DNA of 64,000 nt from Parelaphostrongylus tenuis (GCA_019055375.1 JAHQIW010005536.1:186001-250000); one strand, 5' to 3'. Counted from the stretch's first letter, positions 43,908 to 53,919 are shown. The notes: generated from the letters alone by a model not told the origin. A program made the numbers and translations.

Positions 43908-44760
43908 CTTATGTATTTGAATGATTCGGATGGTCTTATTTATATGCTGCCTAGGTCAGGTCAGAAGATCAAACGAAGAAAAGGCGTGAGATATCGTGTG
44001 ATGGTGACGCACTCGTTCTTCCGGTTTATTTCGGGGTTTTTGGCGTTTATCCAAAATGCCTCAAGAATTTTGCGCGTGGATGTTATTGATTCCTGCGCCA
44101 GAATTGTGACAGTCACATCAAAATCCTTGTTGCTGTGTTTTCGTGCCCTATGTAGACTCAAAGGTTCGGTTTTATCTATTTTAGATTTACTATCTAGATG
44201 TTCTTTTATGCGGATGAAAAGTGGTCTACCAGTTTCGCCTATGTATTCTTCCCCGCATGTTTTACATGTTAATAAATAAATTGTGCCCGATCTCATACAA
44301 TCCCCTGTTTTCCGTTAGGGCAGATCATACAGTTTTTGGTGTTGCACAATCGATCATAAAGTCTATTTTGGATCAGCTGATGGTGTAGGGTGGGAGATGG
44401 GATTTCGATAACCCACCACGGAATTTTCAAGACCGCATCTCTTTAGGCACCTTTTAACCGCGCTACCAATTTCGTTTGATATAAATGGGCAGTTATAGAG
44501 TAAGGTAACATCAAATAACTCCTTTACATGCGAGTTGTTTGGTTTCGAGCAACGTAGGTGATCTAGGAGCATTGAGTACTGGGTAGATGGGTTGGTATGA
44601 ATCTGAGCACCTGAGTGAAAATAAGGTTCAGAAACCACGTTCTTTAGTCCGCCTATACAACTGATGATAGGTCTAACTTTGTATGTTGATGGATCGGTAG
44701 ACACTATATTCTGCAAATACTCAACTACTTTTGGCATAAAAAATTGTGCTCCAATCTGGC
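43868..44760 (-). pseudogene. PLE-2, minus-strand half (RT core deleted)
   Basis: From 44,700 downward: DPSTYKVRPIISCIGG, LLDHLRCSKPNNSHVKELFD, VTLLY. It then jumps directly to NCPFISNEIGSAVKRCLKR, so the RT core between the first catalytic region and the post-RT linker (about 350 codons in PLE-1 terms, including the YxDD) is gone. A GIY-YIG domain follows (44,296-43,961: SGTIYLLTCKTCGEEYIGET, GRPLFIRIKEHL), then the pLTR. A frame break near 44,310 separates the linker from the endonuclease. Similar to but clearly distinct from PLE-1. Confidence 0.85.
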
Positions 44761-45557
44761 ACACAAACAAGAACAAAAAGCAAAGCAACAAACAAAAAAA
44801 CAAAAAGCAAGTGAGGTAACATGAAATCGAGTCATTTGATGTTACCTCTTTTTATACAAAACGTATCAAATGGCTCTGCAATGCAAGCCATTTTCGAAAC
44901 TCCTAACTGAAATGAGCAAAAAGTTAATATGTATGACTTCACAATTCAACAACTAATGACCCTTCTGAAAAATGTCTCAGTTGTTCAACCTTTCGGTGGG
45001 AAAATATTCACAAAACTCAGGGGGTTAGCCATGCGTCAACGTTTAGCACCTAGTCTTGCCATCGCTTTTATGTATAAGGTGGAAGCTCCAATTCTCGTTC
45101 AAAGACCACTGCTCTACTGCCGGTATATGGACGATTATTTCATTGTCTGTCCCACACAAGAGAAATGACAAATGTTTTGAAGTCCTGAACGGACAGTCAG
45201 AGCATATAAAATATACGCGAGAGAGTTCAAACGGGAGCTGGCTTCCATTCTTAAACATGGAAGTAAAGCTTCTGGATAGTGGCTATAGTACAAAATGGTA
45301 TCGAAAACCAAGTAACAAAAAACATTTTTGGTCAATCACCTTTCATCTCAACCTTCACACATGAAAAAATCGCTAATTAAAAACGTGTTTCGAAGAGCTA
45401 AAATTGTGTGCACAGGAGAAGAGGAAAGGAACAATCATTAGACTTGGCGCGAAGAATTGCCAATTCCAGCGGCTACAAAACATTTGCCACTCGGGAATAT
45501 TCAAAAAGTGCAATTAGCTTCAAAAGAAGATTACTCCGCACCACAATAAAGTTCCTT
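44497..45557. other. Asymmetric centre of the large palindrome
   Basis: The two arms stop being complementary here. The left side holds the PLE-2 segment upstream of RT motif A, and 44,760-44,812 is A/C-rich low-complexity sequence. The short inverted repeat gaggtaacat / atgttacctc at 44,813-44,848 marks the point where the plus-strand PLE-2 half begins. Confidence 0.8.
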
Positions 45558-46130
45558 TCAACTGCCCATTTATATCAAACGAAATTGGTAGCGCGGTTAA
45601 AAGGTGCCTAAAGAGATGCGGTCTTGAAAATTCCGTGGTGGGTTATCGAAATCCCATCTCCCACCCTACACCATCAGCTGATCCAAAATAGACTTTATGA
45701 TCGATTGTGCAACACCAAAAACTGTATGATCTGCCCTAACGGAAAACAGGGGATTGTATGAGATCGGGCACAATTTATTTATTAACATGTAAAACATGCG
45801 GGGAAGAATACATAGGCGAAACTGGTAGACCACTTTTCATCCGCATAAAAGAACATCTAGATAGTAAATCTAAAATAGATAAAACCGAACCTTTGAGTCT
45901 ACATAGGGCACGAAAACACAGCAACAAGGATTTTGATGTGACTGTCACAATTCTGGCGCAGGAATCAATAACATCCACGCGCAAAATTCTTGAGGCATTT
46001 TGGATAAACGCCAAAAACCCCGAAATAAACCGGAAGAACGAGTGCGTCACCATCACACGATATCTCACGCCTTTTCTTCGTTTGATCTTCTGACCTGACC
46101 TAGGCAGCATATAAATAAGACCATCCGAAT
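44820..46130 (+). pseudogene. PLE-2, plus-strand half (5'-truncated RT plus GIY-YIG)
   Basis: Begins at RT motif A (ESFDVTSFYTK) and continues in shifted frames with NGSAMQAIFE, GLAMRQRLAPSLAIAFMYKV, YCRYMDDYFIV (active site at 45,124-45,135), GQSEHIKYTRESSNGSWLPF, KWYRKPSNKK, then the linker and a GIY-YIG domain (45,758-46,093). The stop after LTPFLRLIF is at 46,091-46,093. The GQ motif reads RQ. Several frameshifts (near 45,170, 45,350, 45,640, 45,755) make it inactive. The 3' part from 45,558 is identical by eye to the left half. Confidence 0.87.
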
Positions 46131-46145
46131 CATTCAAATACATAA

Positions 46146-46185
46146 GCCCAGACTCTGAAGAAGACGGGTCGCCGAAACGTCAGCC
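46146..46185 (+). ncRNA. Hammerhead-like motif in PLE-2 (right)
   Basis: Exact inverted counterpart of 43,868-43,907: CTGAAGA core, GACG/CGCC hairpin with one mismatch, GAAAC, GTC. Confidence 0.45.
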
Positions 46186-46427
46186 AAACTTCTACAACTA
46201 ATTTGCCAATCTCGCGTCAGGCAATCAAGAAAAGTGAACTTGAAAACGTTTTTAATATTTTAATAACAAAAATGGGTCTTCCAATAACGCTTTCTTACAG
46301 CGCTGTAGCCATAAAAAATTGTGTTTCACAAACGTCTCGCCTTATCGCGCATGTTTTCCGCAGGACAGAGCTCTTCCCTTAGACATTAGCAAACATCTAA
46401 TAGCGCAAATCTCAACGATTTCAACAC

Positions 46428-46766
46428 CCAAAATAATTTCAAAAAAGGAAGAATGTTTGAAGCCTAAGCGAGGTCGGTACCCTAGGACCATACATTCGCG
46501 TTTCGGAGGTCTTGCCCTCCTCGTCAGTGACCCACGCCACACATTATGCCCTGCACTGTAGCAAGGAGGGAGGCGTATGTGGTGACGGCATGGTGTACAG
46601 TGACAGTGGCCCATCACCACTTCTCACTCGATGGATCTCGACTGGTAGAGCAAAATCGATCCGTGGCATCGACTGTTTTTAGAACTTCCGAAACACCGGC
46701 GTGTTGCCCTGGTGTACCAACTTGGCTTAGGCTTTAAACAATCTTTTTTGAAATTATTTTGAATGT
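46428..46766. mobile_element. FB-2 foldback element, right arm of palindrome
   Basis: Same as 43,289-43,627 in reverse. Arms contain aggtcggtaccctaggacca and accaacttggcttaggcttt. Confidence 0.8.
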
Positions 46767-47974
46767 CTATTGCGTGGTTCTAAAAACAGTGGATACCATA
46801 AATTGATTTCAACACCGTTCTTTTATCTAAAACAAGCGCTTAAGTATTCTGTAGCAGGGAAAAGAAAATTGAGCTTGGAACACGCCGCGCATTACTCGCT
46901 ATTAGGATGCGTAGGCGATTGATAGACCGCACTGGACGGTTGATCAACCGCACAAGGCGATTTGCATCTGGAGAGCGATTTGTCATATTAAACTTAGGAC
47001 TTTCACTACGTTGGAAAATGATTTATATAAAACATAGGACTCTACAAGACTTTCTCCGCACGCTCATATGATTTCTTTGCATTGACTAAAGTTGCTTGGG
47101 CTAAGGTTTGATAGCCGGCTTTGTTCGATGATTTAAAAGAAAATGATACACGTAAGCACAAAAATTATGCAAAAGAGTTCTCCTTCTATTATTAAGCATT
47201 CATGAAAGCTAAAATCATCCAAGAACAGAAGAATATTTTGAATGAACAACGAAAATCCGCCCGATAACGTGTGGCGCTCCTGGGGCAAATTTCTGGTTCC
47301 TGCTATAGCGCTGCAGAAGAGGCTTTACAAGAAGCATATACAATTTTTTGAAGCTTCGCGATCAAAATCATCGAGCGATTATTGATACTTTGAAGGAAAG
47401 AGCTCTGTTCTATAAAAAAATACATGCTATCAAGAACAACATGAATTAAATACAACTTTATCTTTCTTGTTACAGCGCTGTGAAGAAGCCCTTCAGTAGG
47501 TCTTTTGCAAATTCCGAGATTTGAGCTTAATGGTTTATTACTAGGACTAAGAAAATCGTTGTCCAGCTAAAGAAATGTTTCCTCAAACCCTTTCTAGCAA
47601 CAAAAAATTATCGTAATACTATGCCTGTGGCATATCTGCTTTTACACCTGAATTTTAGCCGTTGCCAAAAATGCAGCTTGTATTATGATACAAAATGCAA
47701 AACGAGTGTGCATCAGATGCACTTGTGGAAATTTATGTGACACTGGAGACGAAGCTCTCAGTCAGAAGCACGTGCCAAAAAATCGAAATTGCACATTGGC
47801 CCAATAATTTGAGAAGAACATAATGCTTGAGCGGCCTATGCTCAAATTTTGCGCTGCTTTCGACACTGAGGCCACTGGCCTTGTTTATTTCTGAATGTCA
47901 GTAATTGAAAAGATGTTGACAATATGTAATCGCTGGTGTCCATATTCGTTAGACTTCCTACATATTCTTTTCAG

Positions 47975-49252
47975 TGGCTCTCAAAATGTTGATCGAGAGA
48001 TTGTGGCTACGCATTCGATAGTATTCACCAGAGGTATGCACCGGTACTTGCAGTACGAAAATGGAAGATTTTAGATTCTCAGCCTAGCGGCAATGTGCAT
48101 CGAGCAATGTGTGGCCACGATCCACTCTAAGAAATATGAGAAAAAACAGCATCTCTCTTGGTGTGCTTCTTCTTGCCTTTACGGTAAGCAAATCTTTTTG
48201 CCAATACCTCATCTATCGACCACTTTTTTTAGACCCGCTCAAAATGACATAAGCTAATGAGGATCTAACATCTTTTGAGGTGTTAGGTGTAGTTATACAC
48301 AGGTACCTATTTCGTCCTATGGGGACTCACCAGTAGCACTCTCCTTCGGTTCAGCCGACCTCCTGAGGTTAAATAACCCTCTATAAAGGAATAGACGCCA
48401 AGTAATAAATCACCCCGAGTCAGATGATGGAGTTACCTGACGTTGTGGCGACCGGTAGTCGAGCTCGTGGCTGGTACAATGAATGATTAGTGCATTGTCT
48501 AGTGCAATGACTAATTTATTATTCGGCGTCGATTCCTTTATAGAGGACTATTCAGCCTCAGGGAATCGGGTGAGCCGAAAGAGGATGCTACTGATGAGTC
48601 CCAGTAGAACGAAACGGGTACCCGCATAGAACTAACCCCTTATGTCCTTATCATTTTGCTCAATTGGGCACAGAAATTTCTTCCAATTCTAAATTACTGT
48701 TTTGCGAGGAACAATAATGTCGCTTAATTCGAAAGTTTTCGTATTCCGAGAAAAGCTTTATGTACAAATCTCAGTCAAGCCATAGTCAACTAATCAAAGG
48801 AAGAATAGCATTCATATCAGTCTACTTATCAAAATAAGCACAAACTGTTGGTGACGTTGCCGCTGCAGGTTATGTCTACAACATCGATCACTTTACTGCA
48901 AAAGCACCGTGGATGATCAGCGTAGCTCCGGCTGCCTTGGCAAAGTTCAATCAAATCTTTATGCTGGCCATCATTACCTGCATCATCTACATTGTCATTT
49001 TTCACATATTGACTCCACTGAACAAAGAGAGCCTACGATGTGAGGTATTTCATTTTACAGACTAGTAGCACCTGAATTTTTGCATATTGATACAATTATG
49101 TATCTTTAGTGTTGATTTTTAAACCTGGAATTTCGTTCGTATTGTGTTCTGCCCATTGGACTAGAACATAATGTTACTCTTCACGTTCCTCTTCGTTCTC
49201 ACGCATCGCACTTATAGTGATATCTTTACCCGACCAGTCGCGTGGAAACATG
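47975..49252 (+). pseudogene. Seven-transmembrane chemoreceptor (SRAB/SRE-like)
   Basis: Three phase-compatible exons: 47,975-48,183 (ends in phase 1), 48,869-49,044 and 49,165-49,252. Exon 1 encodes GMHRYLQYENGRF, stop TAG at 48,072, then ILSLAAMCIEQCVATIHSKK, YEKKQH: the end of helix 3 and the second loop, as in nematode SRA-superfamily receptors (x-x-IER-x-x-AT...K-x-YE; here Gln replaces Arg). Exon 2 encodes a helix-5-like KFNQIFMLAIITCIIYIVIF. Exon 3 encodes NIMLLFTFLFVLTHRTYS. The in-frame stop and a likely frameshift in helix 4 (the other frame reads SISLGVLLLAFT) mark it as a pseudogene. Such receptors sense chemicals in amphid neurons. The subfamily is uncertain. Confidence 0.62.
48230..48668. 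mobile_element. FB-1 foldback element in the chemoreceptor intron
   Basis: Begins tagacccgctcaaaatgaca and ends with the inverted form (ccttatcattttgctcaatt). Inverted inner arms share gtagcactctccttcggttc / gagccgaaagaggatgctac and ggaatagacgcc / ggcgtcgattcc. Absent from the left arm of the palindrome because that whole block is missing. Confidence 0.75.
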
Positions 49253-49688
49253 GTGCGTTCTCACATGGTGGGCAAAGAAACAGAACGCAAACCAAAATCA
49301 ACCATTGCATTAAAAAAAAAGGGTGTTTCCAGACTAGGCATTTTTTTTCTTATGCATAGCTAATTGGGCATGCTTCCTTTTCTATGAGTCAGATTGGACA
49401 AAATCCCGCAAACAAGCTGCTCAGAAGTACATGGAATGCTCTCAGGAACTGCCTGAAATTTGCCAGCTCCTGTTTGTATCTCCGGAAAAGAATGACGAAT
49501 TTCCTTTGAGATCTAGCCTTCATATATTGAGTCTAACAGGCCACGCATCCGCTATAAAGAACTAGACGCAGTAGAGATCTCTTTCATGTGACTCGATAGA
49601 GCCTCGATGAGGTGTGCTGGTAAGGACTAGTACGGACAGAATGCTAAAATGTTGAAGTACCAGGCTATCCAAGTCGTAAGGGGCTAGA

Positions 49689-50262
49689 ATGAGAACCCAT
49701 ACCAATAATTCACGCACACTTACTCACGAATACTCTATGGATAGACTAATAATGCAAGCAAGTGGGATGAAGTACTGCGCTATGAGACTGACTCAGACGA
49801 AAAGACACCAAACATTTTACGTTGTCTATAACACCGGAGAAAAGCTCTTTTGGGATATACGGCAGCAGAGTTTTTAGTGGCATTAGTGTTTTTATCCAGA
49901 CGGGTTTGGCTATGAACATGGATCCATTTGAACAAATAGCAACCCGGATCAGACGCCAGCTGATGAAAGGGTGTGATTTATGTCTGCTTCTCTGTCTCCG
50001 ATTACGCACCATCATCGTACTAAGGCGATGTCAAAGGGTTCCATGCGGATATGAAAAGCTCTTAACAAGAAAAAATCCTCTAGTGTCATTGTTGGAGGTT
50101 TAAACGCGAGAATTTGGCAGGGAACAACGCTGAATAATATCACAGTAGCACCTATGAATTCTGATGATTTGAATGGAACAAACGAGTTGAGAGCATGTCC
50201 GAGTTCATGATAACAGCAAGAACCATTCAGGCAAACATGCAATCTCAGAGGTTTCGCATGCA
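49689..50262 (+). pseudogene. RTE endonuclease (exonuclease/phosphatase-like) relic
   Basis: Pieces in successive frames: NNSRTLTHEYSMDRLIMQAS, GMKYCAMRLTQTKRHQTFYV, VYNTGEKLFWDIR, SGISVFIQTGLAMNMDPFEQ, IATRIRRQLMKGCD and SSSVIVGGLNARIWQGTTLN. They follow the order of the RTE-clade apurinic-like endonuclease (LTET strand, GVGV, GDFNA). The GDFNA aspartate reads as Gly (GGLNA), and there are several stops. No linked RT follows. Confidence 0.72.
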
Positions 50263-50601
50263 TTGTTGAACTTCAGAGTCTCCCAGTGGAGACAACATAA
50301 CGTAATAGGCCTGATCTATGTAAATGGAGGACTCTTATTTAGATACCGATATATATCTTGAATTATACACGGGATCAACCCATTTCTTCCTTTGTGCGAA
50401 ATTTCATGTTTAGTGAAGAGGAAGGGAAGACGCATTTATAAACAAAAAATCATAATTTCCATAAATAGCTATTAATTCAAATCATTAGTTTGATCGTAAA
50501 ATCGTACGTCATCAGCAATATCCACGAAATTGCGACAGGCTTTTTAAATCTCCTCAAGTCAATGCTGTGGAAGTTGAGAGCCTGAAATCATAAATAAACT
50601 T

Positions 50602-50799
50602 ATGCCTCGAGAAGCACTAGATTTCGTATTCCAATGTGGTACTACCACCGCTCCGCTCCACTGCATATCAAGCTTCCGAGTTCACTTCCAGCTCAACATC
50701 TATGTCGTAGAAGTCATTCACTGTTTGTGTTATAAGTGGAGAGGAATCATAACGCCTACTAAGGCTCTAGGTAAAATCGATTCGGCCAACATTCTATGA
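50602..50799 (+). CDS. Hypothetical ORF in the right palindrome arm
   Basis: Paralogue of 40,786-41,010 (MPREALDFVFQCGTTTAPLH, KWRGIITPTKALGKID). Homology between the arms ends within it at about 50,784. Unknown function; may belong to a repeat. Confidence 0.25.
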   Translation: MPREALDFVFQCGTTTAPLHCISSFRVHFQLNIYVVEVIHCLCYKWRGIITPTKALGKIDSANIL

Positions 50800-51170
50800 T
50801 GGTTTGAGGAAGGCGGAACCCTCACTAAAATATGCAAGTCGACAAACGGAGTTTCAAATTTATCGCTAGCATACTACTGAACAAGATAAATATTTTATGT
50901 TTCGAAAAAGTTAACTTAAATGAGTGTTATTCAATAAGCTGTGTTTATTCTCTGTACGATGTTTTTATTTTTAACCTCGTAATCTCAATTACAACATTCT
51001 GCGAATCGTAATAGAGGATCATTTCTTTGGAGTGATGCAAAATTTTGTCGGTATCATACTGTGAATTTTGATAGTACAATAAATTTGCTCAAATCGTTAT
51101 TAATGAATTAGTATACCCGCAAACAGCGCTTTTTGCCAATATAAAATATGTCTGCGCATTGCTCTAACCT
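50800..51170. other. AT-rich DNA, no gene recognised
   Basis: Lies between the palindrome and the mariner relic. No supportable feature. Confidence 0.5.
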
Positions 51171-51189
51171 AGTAAAGGGTGAATCAACA

Positions 51190-51975
51190 TTTCACGAACT
51201 CTTGGAAAAGTTTTTCTGCATCCTATCACTTACAGAGGCGTTGTCATGTCGAAATATCTGAAGAAGTGATTTTTAGTGGGCACGAGGTCCGGCAAGTTTG
51301 GAGGATAAGGCAGAACCTGGAACTCAGATCCGTTGGACATTTGAAGCGTTCGTTGTGCGACGTGAGGCCGCACCTTGTCGCAAAAGGAAATGTGGCTCTT
51401 TTACAGGGCTTGAGGAACCTGTTGTGGACCAAACCGGAAACAGACCACCATGCAGTGACCATGACCTTTTGAAAGCGTGATTTTGGCTTCAAGAATTGCT
51501 TTGAAGCTTCTCTTGGGTCTAATCAGTGAGCTGATCATCGCTGATCCTCATATATTATCCACTTTTCGTTGCAGGTGACAATCAGGGCGAGAAATGGCTT
51601 GCGATTGCTGCGTTAAGTAAGAGAAGACGACTCTTCAAAACGACGATTTTTGATTTTCAGTAAACTCATGATGGACTACCTACCAAGCTTTTTTGCCTTT
51701 CCAATTTACTTCAGTAGGCTAACTACCGTGGAGTGATCGGAAATCATTTTATTTGGCGGCCTATTGCGGTGTTATGATGTTATAATAAGCCTAATGGTGT
51801 AGAGTGGTGTGCAAAAACGACTTAAACGTTTTTGCACACCACTGTACACCATTGGGCTTATTATAATACCGTAGAATAATTGATGCTGAGTTCTTCTGCG
51901 ACATCTCGCGTAGTCATGAGAGGGTAAGCTTCTGTGATCGCTCTCAAATGGTTGATATTCTTCAAAGGTTCTTGT
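51190..51975 (-). pseudogene. Mariner transposase, N-terminally truncated and mutated
   Basis: On the minus strand: RAITEAYPLMTTRDVAEELS, INYSTV, (insertion), DHSTVVSLLK stop IGKAKKL, then RSNRKPFLALIVTCNEKWII, FQKVMVTAWWSVSGLVHNRF and, after a frameshift, KVRPHVAQRTLQ and LPDLVPTKNHFFRYFD. Order and motifs are those of mariner (DD34D) transposases. Two of three catalytic aspartates are lost: TCDEKW reads TCNEKW, and the final PxDY position reads PTKN. The N-terminal HTH is missing; homology stops where the TTAGGC-like block starts. Confidence 0.85.
51733..51867. mobile_element. Hairpin-forming insertion inside the mariner gene
   Basis: Splits the mariner frame between two versions of the STV codons. 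Flanked by taccgtgga (about 51,726) and taccgtaga (about 51,868), a possible nine-base target duplication. Contains arms of about 40 bp, ttataataagcctaatggtg..tgcaaaaacg and its complement (about 51,780-51,866), around a seven-base loop. Confidence 0.6.
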
Positions 51976-52192
51976 CTCTTAGGCTTCGGCTTAGGATTTG
52001 TTTTCGGTTTAGGCTTCGGTTTAGGCTTCGACTTAGGCTTAGGCTTGGGCATATTCTTAGGCTTTGGTTTTGGTTTTAGGCTTCATCTTAGGCTTAGACT
52101 TACTCTTCGGGCTTTGGGCTTTGGGCTTAGGCTTATGCTTATGCTTAGGCATAGGCTTATGCTTGACTTTGGCTTCGTGTTTCGTCTTAGTC
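51975..52192 (+). repeat. Degenerate interstitial telomere-type repeat
   Basis: About ten exact TTAGGC hexamers and many one-step variants (ttcggc, tttggc, ttgggc, ttatgc) in roughly 215 bp. TTAGGC is the nematode telomere repeat. The G-rich strand is the plus strand. Read on the minus strand it gives an artificial Lys-Pro repeat. The block directly joins a truncated mariner. Confidence 0.75.
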
Positions 52193-52199
52193 ACACACG

Positions 52200-53570
52200 C
52201 ACACACTTACACGAAAATGCATCATTCGCCAATACTGGCTTGTAGTTGGGTCGACTGACAGCCGACTCAACCCTGTTGTCAACTCAATGGTGGCCTAGAG
52301 AAAGGACTTCGCTAATGCAGCTCGAAATCGCGACTTCGAGGCGTTCTCGAGTGTGTTTTAGCCATTTATGCAAATCGCGAAATCCGCAACTATCTTTGCA
52401 CCTCATTACTTATTTTTGCCATTAATCGCCTCAAAAGCAACGAGCACGTGGGAAGATTTCACTGTTCGTCTATACATGACACTAGCTAGCTTCGAAAGTC
52501 AATTTGTTCGCGAAAATTTTCTATAAAAATCTGAGAGTAGTCAAATTTCATCTAATATATGCAATGAAGGTGACATTTGAGCTCAAGAGTAAGGAAGAAT
52601 TACCGACCATATAATAATTATTGCAATTTCTTTTCGGATTCTCCTCGATCGCATTATTAGCTTTTCTTGGCAAAATAGTAGATTCATGCGATGATTGATA
52701 GAATCACCGTCTTCTTCTCTTTTTCTCACGAATAAAGAAATCGATGTGCGCAGAGCGAATTGTGCGATTTTCGTTGTTTCAAGGTTTTTTTTGCTTTATT
52801 TGGCAGAAAACTTTGAAATTGTGTATTAATTTGATAGATCATAACTTTTTATACTCTCTCATATGCTTTTGGCTTGGTTATACGTGTCTTCTGCAGAGAA
52901 AAACTCTCGTTGACTACGCAATCGAACTGAATTGGGCAAGAAATGAATTGTATTGCATTGCACAAGAGGGGATCACAAGGAAAATCTTTAGTTTTGCTCT
53001 TCCATAGTACTATACAAGACCCAAGAGCTATCATAGTAAATAGAAATTGAAGAACAGCTGACGCATGCTGTATTCGATGACAGTTCATTGAAAACTCTCC
53101 CAGTATAACTAAGTTTATAATAATCATTTGTTTGATTCCAGTTTTCAGAGTTAATGTAAGTGAGAAAAGGTTGAGTACCTATGGACAGCGAAGAAATCTG
53201 AGAGATAAGGTACACAGTGCTTGAATAAAGGGCTTAGAAAATCAGCACTATGAGACTATTGGTCAGAGATAGGTGCCTCAAGAAAAGCATCCTCGGTGCT
53301 TTTTTCCTATCCGCACTCACATTCAAAAAAGGCACTTTTTTTCAGGTTTTAGTAATCGCTCGACAGCTTGAATATTGAAAATCTGAAGAATGTGTTTATT
53401 TTTTCAAATGGTTATCACAGTGCACTATAAGTATGAAAAAAAATTTTGGTACCTATATGTAATATGACAACCAATTTTTGAGCTGATCTCATTCGCTGAC
53501 AGGAGCTTTCAAGAAAAGTGTTAGTAATCAAATGAAATTCAGTTTTATTTAACCGCCTTAACGGTGGCAA
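52200..53570. other. AT-rich intergenic DNA, no gene recognised
   Basis: An 87-codon plus frame at 52,744-53,007 has no splice context or motif. Nothing else is supportable. Confidence 0.5.
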
Positions 53571-53572
53571 AG

Positions 53573-53918
53573 TTGTATAGATATACCCAGAAATGCTGAG
53601 TGATGTGCAAGACTTTCACCTTAGGCTGGACTACAACCCGCACCTTGCTCTATCCGGCAGCGCGTGCTCTAACCCGTTTCACTACTGACGCCCAATTTTC
53701 CTACTACTCTTTCTACGTTACAGCGCATTTATCTGCCAGCCGCCAGCCGTCAGCGGCCTGGCCCGGAAAGTCGATCTCGACATTGAACCCAGTCACACTG
53801 ACAGATATTAGGTATCGCAGACTAAACGGAATGCGCGAGCTCTCGGATAGAGTGAGTTGCGGGTCCTAGTCCTGTCTGACGCAAAAGCATCTTGCATATC
53901 ACTCCACATTTCTGAGTG
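53573..53918. mobile_element. Foldback element with tRNA-like arms, second copy
   Basis: Left arm 53,573-53,715: gtatagatatacccag, gtgcaagactttc, tRNA-like part on the minus strand with gcagcgcgtgctctaacccg, ctctttctacgttac. Right arm about 53,830-53,918: gcgcgagctctcggatagag, tgagttgcgggtcct, gacgcaaaagcatcttgcat, atcactccacatttctgagt. It matches the element at 11,203-11,650, with a shorter centre and a partly deleted right arm. Confidence 0.6.
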
Positions 53919-53919
53919 C

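Larger units (their letters stand above)
40828..44496. repeat. Large palindrome, left arm
   Basis: Reverse complement of 45,558-50,784. From 42.3 kb to 44,496 positions pair with a constant coordinate sum of about 90,054. Further out the right arm is longer by two blocks (about 47,785-48,866 and 49,321-49,812). Inner sequence (43.3-44.5 kb) shows no difference by eye; outer sequence (40.8-42.2 kb) differs at several percent of sites. It carries an RTE endonuclease relic, chemoreceptor exons, an FB-2 element and half of a PLE. Confidence 0.92.
45558..50784. repeat. Large palindrome, right arm
   Basis: Inverted copy of 40,828-44,496, with about 1.08 kb (47,785-48,866) and about 0.49 kb (49,321-49,812) that the left arm lacks. 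The first extra block includes a chemoreceptor exon and an FB-1 element; the second includes the upstream part of an RTE endonuclease. Both breaks in the left arm fall at A/T homopolymers. Confidence 0.92.

Noticed and set aside
43911..44279. 122-codon plus-strand frame duplicated at 45,775-46,143
   Set aside because: It is the antisense shadow of the GIY-YIG domain of PLE-2 and is duplicated only because of the palindrome.
51861..52052. Minus-strand Lys-Pro repeat protein continuous with the mariner frame
   Set aside because: The Lys-Pro run is simply the translation of the TTAGGC-like repeat. The mariner part is truncated and lacks the N-terminal HTH, so no real fusion protein is implied.
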